From Strigamia acuminata (Eukaryota > Arthropoda > Chilopoda > Geophilomorpha > Linotaeniidae): a stretch of DNA of 64,000 nucleotides. Positions 1-8,406 of this stretch are shown in pieces (the stretch's first letter is position 1; each line of letters starts with the position of its first letter). Position numbers and translations under genes: made by a program. The stretch lies in the NCBI GenBank assembly GCA_949358305.1, contig OX442317.1, forward strand, positions 13,892,491 through 13,956,490, read 5' to 3'. The notes under the pieces were generated by a model that had not been told where the DNA came from, made no database searches, and saw nothing but the letters and a program-made list of their open reading frames with translations.

Positions 1-707
1 TTTCAGAACATTCAGAGACATTGGTCTTGTGATGTTTGTGCTAAGTCAACTGTGATGTCAAATGAGATCAAAAGTTTATTCTTTCAAATCATTGCTTGGA
101 TGTTGCTAAAACTTACATTAAAGCTTTCTACTAAAGTTTAAACACTATTTCAGAACATTCAGAGACATTGGTCTTGTGGTGTTTGTGCTAAGTCAACTGT
201 GATGAGATCAAAAGTCTATTCTCCCAAATCATTGCTTAGATGTTGCTAAAACTTACATTGAAGCCGTCTACTAAGGTTTAAACACTATTTCAGAACATTT
301 AGAGACATTGGTCTTGTGGTGTTTGTGCTAAGTCAACTGTGATGAGATCAAAAGTCTATTTTCCCAAATCATTTCTTGGATGTTGCTAAAACTTACATTA
401 AAGCTTTCTACTAAGGTTTAAACACTATTTCAAAACATTCAGAGACATTGGTCTTGTGATGTTTGTGCTAAGTCAACTGTGATGAGATCAAAAGTCTATT
501 CTCCCAAATCATTGCTTGGATGTTGCTAAAACTTACATTAAAGCTTTCTACTAAGGTTTAAACACTATTTCAAAACATTCAGAGACATTGGTCTTGTGAT
601 GTTTGTGCTAAGTCAACTGTGATGAGATCAAAAGTCTATTCTCCCAAATCATTGCTTGGATGTTGCTAAAACTTACATTGAAGCCTTCTACTAAGGTTTA
701 AACACTA

Positions 708-3700
708 TTTCAGAACATTCAGAGACATTGGTTTGTGGTGTTTGTGCTAAGTCAACTGTGATGTCAAATGAGATCAAAAGTTTATTCTTTCAAATTATTG
801 CTTGGATGTTGCTAACACTTACATTGAAGCCTTCTACTAAGGTTTAAACACTATTTCTAAACATTCAGAGACATTGGTCTTGTGGTGTTTGTGCTAAGTC
901 AACTGTGATGAGATCAAAAGTCTATTCTCCCAAATCATTGCTTGGATGTTGCTAAAACTTACATTGAAGCCTTCTACTAAGGTTTAAACACTATTTCAGA
1001 ACATTCAGAGACATTGGTTTGTGGTGTTTGTGCTAAGTCAACTGTGATGTCAAATGAGATCAAAAGTTTATTCTTTCAAATTATTGCTTGGATGTTGCTA
1101 AAACTAACATTGAAGCCTTCTACTAAGGTTTAAACACTATTTCAGAACATTCAGAGACATTGGTTTGTGGTGTTTGTGCTAAGTCAACTGTGATGTCAAA
1201 TGAGATCAAAAATTTATTCTTTCAAATTATTGCTTGGATGTTGCTAACACTTACATTGAAGCCTTCTACTAAGGTTTAAACACTATTTCTAAACATTCAG
1301 AGACATTGGTCTTGTGGTGTTTGTGCTAAGTCAACTGTGACGTCAAATGAGATCAAAAGTTTATTCTTTCAAATTATTGCTTGGATGTTGCTAAAACTTA
1401 CATTGAAGCTTTCTACTAAGGTTTAAACACTATTTCAGAACATTCAGAAACATTGGTCTTGTGATGTTTGTGCTAAGTCAACTGTGATGTCAAATGAGAT
1501 CAAAAGTTTATTCTTTCAAATCATTGCTTGGATGTTGCTAAAACTTACATTAAAGCCTTCTACTAAGGTTTAAACACTATTTCAGAACATTCAGAGACAT
1601 TGGTCTTGTGATGTTTGTGCTAAGTCAACTGTGATGAGATCAAAAGTCTATTCTCCAAAATCATTGCTTGGATGTTGCTAAAACTTACATTGAAGCCTTC
1701 TACTAAGGTTTAAACACTATTTCAGAACATTCAGACACATTGGTCTTGTGGTGTTTGTGCTAAGTCAACTGTGACGTCAAATGAGATCAAAAGTTTATTC
1801 TTTCAAATTATTGCTTGGATGTTGCTAAAACTTACATTGAAGCTTTCTACTAAGGTTTAAACACTATTTCAGAACATTCAGAAACATTGGTCTTGTGATG
1901 TTTGTGCTAAGTCAACTGTGATGTCAAATGGGATCAAAAGTTTATTCTTCCAAATCATTGCTTGGATGTTGCTAAAACTTACATTGAAGCCTTCTACTAA
2001 GGTTTAAACACTATTTCAGAACATTCAGAGACATTGGTCTTGTGGTGTTTGTGCTAAGTCAACTGTGATGAGATCAAAAGTCTATTCTCCCAAATCATTG
2101 CTTGGATGTTGCTAAAACTTACATTGAAGCCGTCTACTAAGGTTTAAACACTATTTCAGAACATTTAGAGACATTGGTCTTGTGGTGTTTGTGCTAAGTC
2201 AACTGTGATGAGATCAAAAGTCTATTCTCCCAAATCATTGCTTGGATGTTGCTAAAACTTACATTAAAGCTTTTTACTAAGGTTTAAACACTATTTCAAA
2301 ACATTCAGAGACATTGGTCTTGTGATGTTTGTGCTAAGTCAACTGTGATGAGATCAAAAGTCTATTCTCCCAAATCATTGCTTGGATGTTGCTAAAACTT
2401 ACATTGAAGCCTTCTACTAAGGTTTAAACACTATTTCAGAACATTCAGACACATTGGTCTTGTGGTGTTTGTGCTAAGTCAACTGTGATGTCAAATGGGA
2501 TCAAAAGTTTATTCTTCCAAATCATTGCTTGGATGTTGCTAAAACTTACATTGAAGCCTTCTACTAAGGTTTAAACACTATTTCAGAACATTCAGAGACA
2601 TTGGTCTTGTGGTGTTTGTGCTAAGTCAACTGTGATGAGATCAAAAGTCTATTCTCCCAAATCATTGCTTGGATGTTGCTAAAACTTACATTGAAGCCGT
2701 CTACTAAGGTTTAAACACTATTTCAGAACATTTAGAGACATTGGTCTTGTGGTGTTTGTGCTAAGTCAACTGTGATGAGATCAAAAGTCTATTCTCCCAA
2801 ATCATTGCTTGGATGTTGCTAAAACTTACATTAAAGCTTTTTACTAAGGTTTAAACACTATTTCAAAACATTCAGAGACATTGGTCTTGTGATGTTTGTG
2901 CTAAGTCAACTGTGATGAGATCAAAAGTCTATTCTCCCAAATCATTGCTTGGATGTTGCTAAAACTTACATTGAAGCCTTCTACTAAGGTTTAAACACTA
3001 TTTCAGAACATTCAGAGACATTGGTTTGTGGTGTTTGTGCTAAGTCAACTGTGATGTCAAATGAGATCAAAAGTTTATTCTTTCAAATTATTGCTTGGAT
3101 GTTGCTAACACTTACATTGAAGCCTTCTACTAAGGTTTAAACACTATTTCTAAACATTCAGAGACATTGGTCTTGTGGTGTTTGTGCTAAGTCAACTGTG
3201 ACGTCAAATGAGATCAAAAGTTTATTCTTTCAAATTATTGCTTGGATGTTGCTAAAACTTACATTGAAGCTTTCTACTAAGGTTTAAACACTATATCAGA
3301 ACATTCAGAAACATTGGTCTTGTGATGTTTGTGCTAAGTCAACTGTGATGTCAAATGAGATCAAAAGTTTATTCTTTCAAATCATTGCTTGGATGTTGCT
3401 AAAACTTACATTAAAGCTTTCTACTAAAGTTTAAACACTATTTCAGAACATTCAGAGACATTGGTCTTGTGGTGTTTGTGCTAAGTCAACTGTGATGAGA
3501 TCAAAAGTCTATTCTCCCAAATCATTGCTTGGATGTTGCTAAAACTTACATTGAAGCCGTCTACTAAGGTTTAAACACTATTTCAGAACATTTAGAGACA
3601 TTGGTCTTGTGGTGTTTGTGCTAAGTCAACTGTGATGAGATCAAAAGTCTATTTTCCCAAATCATTTCTTGGATGTTGCTAAAACTTACATTAAAGCTTT

Positions 3701-4270
3701 CTACTAAGGTTTAAACACTATTTCAGAACATTCAGAGACATTGGTCTTGTGATGTTTGTGCTAAGTCAACTGTGATGAGATCAAAAGTCTATTCTTCCAA
3801 ATCATTGCTTGGATGTTGCTAAAACTTACATTAAAGCTTTCTACTAAGGTTTAAACACTATTTCAAAACATTCAGAGATATTGGTCTTGTGATGTTTGTG
3901 CTAAGTCAACTGTGATGAGATCAAAAGTCTATTCTCCCAAATCATTGCTTGGATGTTGCTAAAACTTACATTGAAGCCTTCTACTAAGGTTTAAACACTA
4001 TTTCAGAACATTCAGAGACATTGGTTTGTGGTGTTTGTGCTAAGTCAACTGTGATGTCAAATGAGATCAAAAGTTTATTCTTTCAAATTATTGCTTGGAT
4101 GTTGCTAACACTTATATTGAAGCCTTCTACTAAGGTTTAAACACTATTTCAGAACATTCAGAGACATTGGTTTGTGATGTTTGTGCTAAGTCAACTGTGA
4201 TGTCAAATGAGATCAAAAGTTTATTCTTTCAAATTATTGCTTGGATGTTGCTAACACTTACATTGAAGCC
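708..4270. repeat. Higher-order satellite block, copy 1 of 3
   Basis: This run of mixed monomers recurs at 22558-26120 at an exact offset of 21850 bp. Markers are the TTGGTTTGTGG monomer at 721-740 and 22571-22590, the AAAAATTTATTC variant near 1209, and the rare CTATATCAG at 3291 and 25141. Removing the 15,092-bp element and its 4-bp duplication gives an original spacing of 6754 bp. A third copy begins near 40001. Only scattered single-base differences were seen, such as CTTATATTG near 4110 against CTTACATTG. Boundaries are approximate to within one monomer. Confidence 0.8.
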
Positions 4271-4768
4271 TTCTACTAAGGTTTAAACACTATTTCTAAA
4301 CATTCAGAGACATTGGTCTTGTGGTGTTTGTGCTAAGTCAACTGTGATGTCAAATGGGATCAAAAGTTTATTCTTCCAAATCATTGCTTGGATGTTGCTA
4401 AAACTTACATTGAAGCCTTCTACTAAGGTTTAAACACTATTTCAGAACATTCAGAGACATTGGTCTTGTGATGTTTGTGCTAAGTCAACTGTGATGTCAA
4501 ATGAGATCAAAAGTTTATTCTTTCAAATCATTGCTTGGATGTTGCTAAAACTTACATTAAAGCTTTCTACTAAGGTTTAAACACTATTTCAGAACATTCA
4601 GAGACATTGGTCTTGTGATGTTTGTGCTAAGTCAACTGTGATGAGATCAAAAGTCTATTCTCCAAAATCATTGCTTGGATGTTGCTAAAACTTACATTGA
4701 AGCCTTCTACTAAGGTTTAAACACTATTTCAGAACATTCAGACACATTGGTCTTGTGGTGTTTGTGCT

Positions 4769-4772
4769 AAGT
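4769..4772. other. Target-site duplication of outer element, left copy
   Basis: AAGT immediately precedes the outer element's first base and is repeated just after its last base at 19865-19868. In uninterrupted monomers the site reads CTAAGTCAACTG with one AAGT. A 4-bp duplication is common for Ty3/gypsy-type and retrovirus-like integrases, whereas copia elements usually make 5 bp. Confidence 0.9.
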
Positions 4773-5558
4773 TGTTGCGAGCAAGAACGCAACAAAAAGA
4801 TTAGGAGACTCGCGTTTCACCTGAAATTAGTAGAAGGTCCTTTTAGCTGTATGTTTAAGAGAAATATTAGTTTTGTAAGAGTTTTATGTATTGTTTTGAT
4901 TGCAATTAACCTTTGCTAGTTGTTCCGGGTGTTTAGTGGTCGTCTGAAACGTGGGGTGGCTAGAATCGAGCACTGCAGGGCGTCGGTAGTGGTTGTGCAG
5001 ACATTGAGCGCTTTGGGCACGCATGCGGGAATGAGAGCGGCTTGGAAACGCCTCGTTTGGCTTCTCTGCAAGGTTCCCGTACTGAGTTGGAAGTCCCGGC
5101 GTTTTTTGTCATGCCTTGGACGGCCCTGGAAGTCAGTTTGGATCGGTTCTGCTTTCATTCGCGTCTCTCAGCTGTTGCTAGACCGCCATGTGCTTAAGGT
5201 GCGGTTCTGGTGGCCTTTTGATAGTTAGTGTCGACATTTCACTGGAACACAGCATAGGGGTTGATAGTATTTAATAACTTGTGCATTTTATGCCAATGAT
5301 AGATGTTTATACTAAGCTTTTATTACGTGTTATTACTTGGTTGTTAAGGGTTAAGTTTGAGACATGTAGTGCCCTCTTTGGAGGTATTGGGTTTAAGCTC
5401 AACATTGTTCTTTTGTCTTTATTTACTGTTAGCCTTTATTTACAAGTAATTGTTTGTTAGATTTAAGTTTGCCTTGCGCCATTGTTCACGGTTGCTAGGC
5501 AGAGTTGTTGTCAAGATGCGTAGCCATTAAGTATGATGTTGTTGTTTTTCCTCCTTTA

Positions 5559-5568
5559 AATAAATAAA
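5559..5568 (+). promoter_or_regulatory. Poly(A) signals in outer 5' LTR
   Basis: Two overlapping AATAAA hexamers (5559-5564 and 5563-5568) are followed within 15 bases by a T/G-rich stretch (GGTTTGTTTTGGTG), the usual arrangement of an animal 3'-end processing site. The functional copy would be the one in the 3' LTR at 19620-19629. If used, R must include or lie just downstream of this point. Confidence 0.6.
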
Positions 5569-5723
5569 ACGGTTTGTTTTGGTGTTATACCATTTTTCTC
5601 CTGGGATTACTTACTCAAAAGGATGAGCCAAGCAGCCCTGAGACTGGGAGAAACAGAAACCACAACCAGATTAGAAGAAAAGGAGAGAGTTAAGCACTAC
5701 ATGACTATGCAAAGATTTAGGCC

Positions 5724-5730
5724 TATAAAA
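5724..5730 (+). promoter_or_regulatory. Possible TATA box in outer 5' LTR
   Basis: TATAAAA lies 73 bases before the LTR end. A start about 30 bases downstream would leave an R-U5 of only about 50 bases and would put the AATAAA pair upstream of R, an awkward order. An initiator-like TCAGTT at 5133-5138 is an alternative start. Promoter use cannot be settled by reading. Confidence 0.3.
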
Positions 5731-5810
5731 TCGGCATTTTGCATTTGTCACATATACATCGAATGTTTGTCAGCCAACACGATCACAAAGATTGCTGGCA
5801 ACATCGTTTT

Positions 5811-5840
5811 TGGTGCCGTGAACCATGGATTCGAACCTGG
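5811..5840 (+). promoter_or_regulatory. Primer-binding site, tRNA-His
   Basis: Seven bases after the 5' LTR the sequence reads TGGTGCCGTGA, the complement of the 3' end of animal tRNA-His (TCACGGCACCA). The match continues through the complement of the T-arm, GGATTCGAACCTGG at 5827-5840, with two single-base insertions relative to the tRNA-His sequence as I recall it (an A after TGGTGCCGTGA and a T before GGATTCG). The spacing and the start with TGG are standard for minus-strand primer sites. The agreement is longer than the usual 11-18 bases. Confidence 0.85.
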
Positions 5841-6276
5841 AAATTGCCGAGATGAGCAGATTTGGAAAAAAGGCGAGTTTGCTCGAAATAAAACATCACG
5901 TGCGTCGCCATTTTGCGAGTTTCCGTGTGCATTGAGGGAGCCAAGCGGTCTTCTTCAAGATGGGAGAGGAAAGCAACGAGGATTGTCTCCACTGCATTGC
6001 AAAGAGAGCAACGGGAGCTGCAATTCCGCAACCACAGGATGGTGCAGAAGAGTAGGCGAAAGACGCGCGCGTGCTCCCCTAGGAAAGGTTGGAGCAGACG
6101 ACGCCAAGTTGGTTTCGTACTCATCAAGGCACAGATACACAACGCAATGGTCCTGATATGAAGATTTTTGTTGTTAAATTTTCATTTAAGTTTATATTTG
6201 TTAATATTTAAGAGTTTATTATTCGTTTTGAATATAATTGTTAGCAAATAAGAGTAGATTTAGTTTCGTTTGGTGT
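5841..6276 (+). other. Outer element leader, no gene seen
   Basis: This stretch lies between the primer site and the first hairpin module. The frame at 5623-6156 crosses the LTR end and the primer site and has no recognisable motif. Two other short frames here overlap it on both strands. I read this as untranslated leader that may carry packaging signals, which is inference. Confidence 0.6.
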
Positions 6277-6466
6277 CAGTTCTTGATGTGAACTGCGAGT
6301 TGGGTCGGTCGGCACTGACCAATGTCTTGAGGTTGTTGAGAACAGTCCCGCGCTTCCCTGCTTGAGTTGAATTGTCGCAGGAAAGTGGTCGTTTCTCTCT
6401 TCGTTTTTAGTATTTTGCCTGCTTTTCGGGTTGGGTAAAGGAGTGAGAGCGAGGAACTGCGCCTCT
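6277..6466 (+). ncRNA. Structured RNA module A (four hairpins)
   Basis: Four inverted repeats occur in order. H1 pairs CAGTTC (6277-6282) with GAACTG (6290-6295). H2 pairs GGTC (6307-6310) with GACC (6317-6320), 6-base loop. H3 pairs CTTCCCTGC (6353-6361) with GCAGGAAAG (6377-6385), one mismatch, 15-base loop. H4 pairs AGAGCG (6446-6451) with CGCCTCT (6460-6466), one bulged C. A diverged copy with the same order and the same H2 and H3 loop lengths lies at 6958-7159. The flanking words TGTGAACTGCGAG, TCCCGCGCT and AGTGGTCG are shared, so the two are an old duplication. Base changes inside stems tend to preserve pairing. A role in packaging, dimerisation or protein binding is inference. Confidence 0.55.
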
Positions 6467-6572
6467 GTGAACACAGTGCTTGACCGCCCGCCTCTCAGTG
6501 AGCTGTTCACTTGAAAAGCGATAATTTTAGAGTAGTCTTTCTATTTGTGAAAGAAAGAGCGCCAGTCAGCAA

Positions 6573-6590
6573 GGACACGTCACGGTGTCC
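6573..6590 (+). other. Perfect short stem-loop
   Basis: GGACAC pairs with GTGTCC around the six-base loop GTCACG. It lies between the two structured modules of the outer element and may belong to the same folded leader. No known motif was recognised. Confidence 0.4.
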
Positions 6591-6957
6591 GCTAAGACAA
6601 GCCTAAAGAGCTGGACGGGGGTCGTTTGACTCTGCAGCAAAGATTCAAGCCAAGTTCCTGAAGAAAAGAATTAAGAAATCGTTTTCCTTGGCTTATGTTA
6701 GTTTAAGAAGAAGGAATTTGTTAGGATTAAGAATTTTTTTGGATGGGAAAGACTGGGAAGTCTTGTCCAGGTGTGTTGACTGTGTGAGCAGACTCAGTGT
6801 CTTGCTCATACAAGTTGAGTCAGAGCCAAACTAATGAATTTTCGAAATAATTTAGTTTTTGACATTTTTTGAAAGGTTGGCAGCACCTGGCCACTTTGCC
6901 CCAGTCATGATTGCTGGCTTGTAATTTTAGAGTGCTCCTAGCTTCAATAGTTGATTT
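6591..6957 (+). other. Spacer between structured modules, nothing recognised
   Basis: Moderately T-rich, non-coding sequence with scattered weak inverted repeats. No long open frame, repeat or RNA gene was seen. Confidence 0.5.
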
Positions 6958-7159
6958 AGTTCATGAGGTCGGTTCTATTGTGAACTGCGAGGTTTTCGGA
7001 CGGCTGCTTGGCCGCCAGGTTTGAGGCTTGATGGAAAGAGGTCCCGCGCTCTTCTGCTTGTTTTTGATTTTTGCAGAAGAGTGGTCGCCCCTTCTCCTTT
7101 TATACACTCAGCCTGCTATTCGGGTTGTCTGGGAGAGTGGAGGCGAGGGATCTCGCCTC
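6958..7159 (+). ncRNA. Structured RNA module B (four hairpins)
   Basis: This is the diverged duplicate of module A. H1 pairs AGTTCA (6958-6963) with TGAACT (6981-6986). H2 pairs CGGC (7001-7004) with GCCG (7011-7014), 6-base loop. H3 pairs CTCTTCTGC (7049-7057) with GCAGAAGAG (7073-7081), a perfect 9-bp stem with a 15-base loop. H4 pairs GAGGCGAG (7140-7147) with CTCGCCTC (7152-7159), a perfect 8-bp stem with loop GGAT. Spacings match module A: H2 to H3 is 34 bases here and 32 there, H3 to H4 is 58 and 60. In H3 at least two pairs changed on both sides between copies, a T-A to C-G and a C-G to T-A. Confidence 0.6.
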
Positions 7160-7440
7160 AATTGGCCACTGAGTTTGTCTGCCAGCCTTGCAGTGAGCTG
7201 TCCTCATGTAGAAATGATTTGATTCAGTTTTGGGGGATTTCCGCTTCATTTAGCAGCTTAAGCAAGTTTTAGTGTGTGACGATTTTAGAAGAACCCGTGC
7301 GTGGGTTGAGATAGCGCAAGCCACACTAGCTGTTTAATTAGAGAAGGCGGAAAGATAGCAATCAGTCTCCTTTCAGACTGTTTTATGTGTTTTCTAGTTA
7401 GATGGACCTTCTGCGGATGGTCACAGAGAATTCTAGACGG
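7160..7440 (+). other. Outer element internal DNA, nothing recognised
   Basis: Non-coding spacer between module B and the 41-bp repeats. Short frames overlapping its left end, such as 7021-7272, show no motif and do not begin with a conserved domain. Confidence 0.5.
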
Positions 7441-7660
7441 GTTTTAGGTTGGTTTTCCCCGATAAATCACACAGCTTTACAGGTTTTAGGTGGTTTTCCT
7501 CGATAAATCACACAGCTTTAGAGGTTTTAGTTGGTTTTCCCCGATAAATCATATATTCTTCGCAGTTTTATGTGGTTTACCCTGATAAATCACATAGGTT
7601 AAGAGGTTTTAGGTTGGTTTTCCCAAATAAACCACAAACTCTATCGGTTCTAGGCTGGTC
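7441..7660 (+). repeat. About 41-bp tandem repeat, each unit a hairpin (left part)
   Basis: Units begin GTTTTAGG or a close variant at 7441, 7483, 7524, 7564, 7606 and 7646. Each contains a small inverted repeat: unit 2 GTGGTTT/AAATCAC (7490-7496 with 7505-7511); unit 4 ATGTGGTTTA/TAAATCACAT (7570-7579 with 7586-7595), a 10-bp stem with one G-U and a 6-base loop; unit 5 TGGTTT/AAACCA (7615-7620 with 7629-7634). The sixth unit is split by the copia element and finishes at 14855. Its stem is TGGTCT/AGACCA, a two-sided change relative to TGGTTT/AAACCA. The changes suggest selection on RNA or cruciform pairing. Confidence 0.75.
7656..7660. other. Target-site duplication of copia element, left copy
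   Basis: TGGTC abuts the copia LTR and is repeated at 14855-14859. Joining the flanks with one copy restores a continuous unit of the 41-bp repeat. Five bases is the usual duplication for Ty1/copia. Confidence 0.93.
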
Positions 7661-8195
7661 TGTAGGCAGAGAATGCGCAAAATATCGGTGTAAACCGATT
7701 GAAAGCGTGAATTGGCGCTGTGCGACCCGCACAGACGTTAACGATACGACGCGTATCGTTTCGGAAATGCGCGCGGCCTAATGCCGCTTATATGCGCTAG
7801 CAAGAAGCACTAAAGGTGCTTTAAATCAAACACAATGAGTAAAACAATAAAACGGTTTAATTAAATAGTAATACATTACAAATAGGTATCCAAACAGGTG
7901 GGAAAGCAGCTAAGTCATACACGGCTGTGTATGACGCCATCTTGGATGAAAAAGCAATGGGTAGTGGCACCTAGTGCCGGGAATTTACATTAAGTTTGAA
8001 CAAATCATTTGATAATAGGACAAATCCTAGCATAAAGTGATAAAAGTATGGAATTACATACGGGACAGCGCAAAACGAATGGTAACATCGAAATCAATTA
8101 AATAATAACAAAGATGCGCTGTATACCTAAACACAAAGGGAAAACTAGGAAATAACAAATGTATTCATCGATACAAAATGGTCTTTTGACCAACA
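7661..8195 (-). repeat. 3' LTR of copia element (535 bp)
   Basis: On the minus strand it runs TGTTGGTC...GCCTACA. It equals the copy at 14320-14854 (offset 6659), with no difference seen. The 5' tip contains TGGTC-AAAA-GACCA, a small perfect hairpin. Near the other end is an 8-bp inverted repeat, AACGATAC (7740-7747) with GTATCGTT (7753-7760). A TATAAG lies at 7787-7792 on the minus strand. Confidence 0.96.
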
Positions 8196-8207
8196 AATCC
8201 CCTCTTC
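8196..8207 (-). promoter_or_regulatory. Polypurine tract of copia element
   Basis: On the minus strand GAAGAGGGGATT directly precedes the TGTTGG start of the 3' LTR. A purine run at this position primes plus-strand DNA synthesis in LTR elements. It also confirms the element's orientation. Confidence 0.85.
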
Positions 8208-8406
8208 GATGGAAATATTTATCAGGGGACAAGATGAACGTAAACTGGAATTACAGTTGATAATCGTTGAGGAAAAAAAAGATGATAAAGTCGAACCATC
8301 GGGCCGGGTACTGTCGTGGTTATCACTTAACTAAGCTCGGTATTCCCACAGAAACCCGATGATCCTCGAAGTCGGGTGAAAAGAAACTAGGAATGTCACG
8401 ATAAGT
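8208..8406 (-). other. Copia 3' untranslated segment
   Basis: About 200 bases between the gag-pol stop codon and the polypurine tract, with no open frame and no recognised motif. Confidence 0.6.

Larger units (their letters stand above)
1..4772. repeat. Satellite array, left part (140/146/147-bp monomers)
   Basis: Head-to-tail tandem repeats fill this stretch, about 33 monomers. Counting from one TTTCAGAACA to the next gives 147 bp (1 to 148) and 140 bp (148 to 288); a 146-bp form lacks one C (TTGGTTTGTGG for TTGGTCTTGTGG). A counted 140-bp monomer has 48 G+C. Nearly every monomer carries the palindrome GTTTAAAC. No monomer holds a useful reading frame. The last monomer is cut after GTGCTAAGT at 4772 by the LTR element and resumes at 19865. 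The two halves carry the same variant markers (CAGACAC on the left, GACGTC on the right), a combination found together in intact monomers such as that near 1731-1780, so this is a simple insertion. The family was not recognised. Such arrays are typical of centromeric or pericentromeric heterochromatin, which is inference here. Confidence 0.97.
4773..5803 (+). repeat. 5' LTR of outer element (1031 bp)
   Basis: It begins TGTTGCG and ends GGCAACA, giving TGTTG...CAACA inverted ends with the canonical TG/CA. It is repeated at 18834-19864 with an offset of 14061. The first 22 bases form a perfect hairpin, TGTTGCG (4773-4779) with CGCAACA (4788-4794) around an 8-base loop. Two overlapping AATAAA signals lie at 5559-5568 and a TATAAAA at 5724-5730. 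Short open frames such as that at 4920-5228 lack an ATG start and resemble nothing known, so no gene is called. Confidence 0.96.

Noticed and set aside
1-4772. CENP-B box in the satellite
   Set aside because: No match to the NTTCGNNNNANNCGGGN pattern in the monomers examined; the repeat is almost free of CpG.
4920-5228. 102-codon frame in the outer LTR, repeated at 18981-19289
   Set aside because: It does not begin with ATG, has no recognisable motif, and overlaps another open frame on the other strand. Presence in both copies only reflects LTR identity.
5811-5840. Remnant of a tRNA-His gene
   Set aside because: Only the 3' part matches, in the antisense direction, exactly where a primer site belongs.
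5623-6156. 177-codon frame crossing the LTR end and primer site
   Set aside because: It would translate the primer-binding site, has no known domain, and two other frames overlap it.
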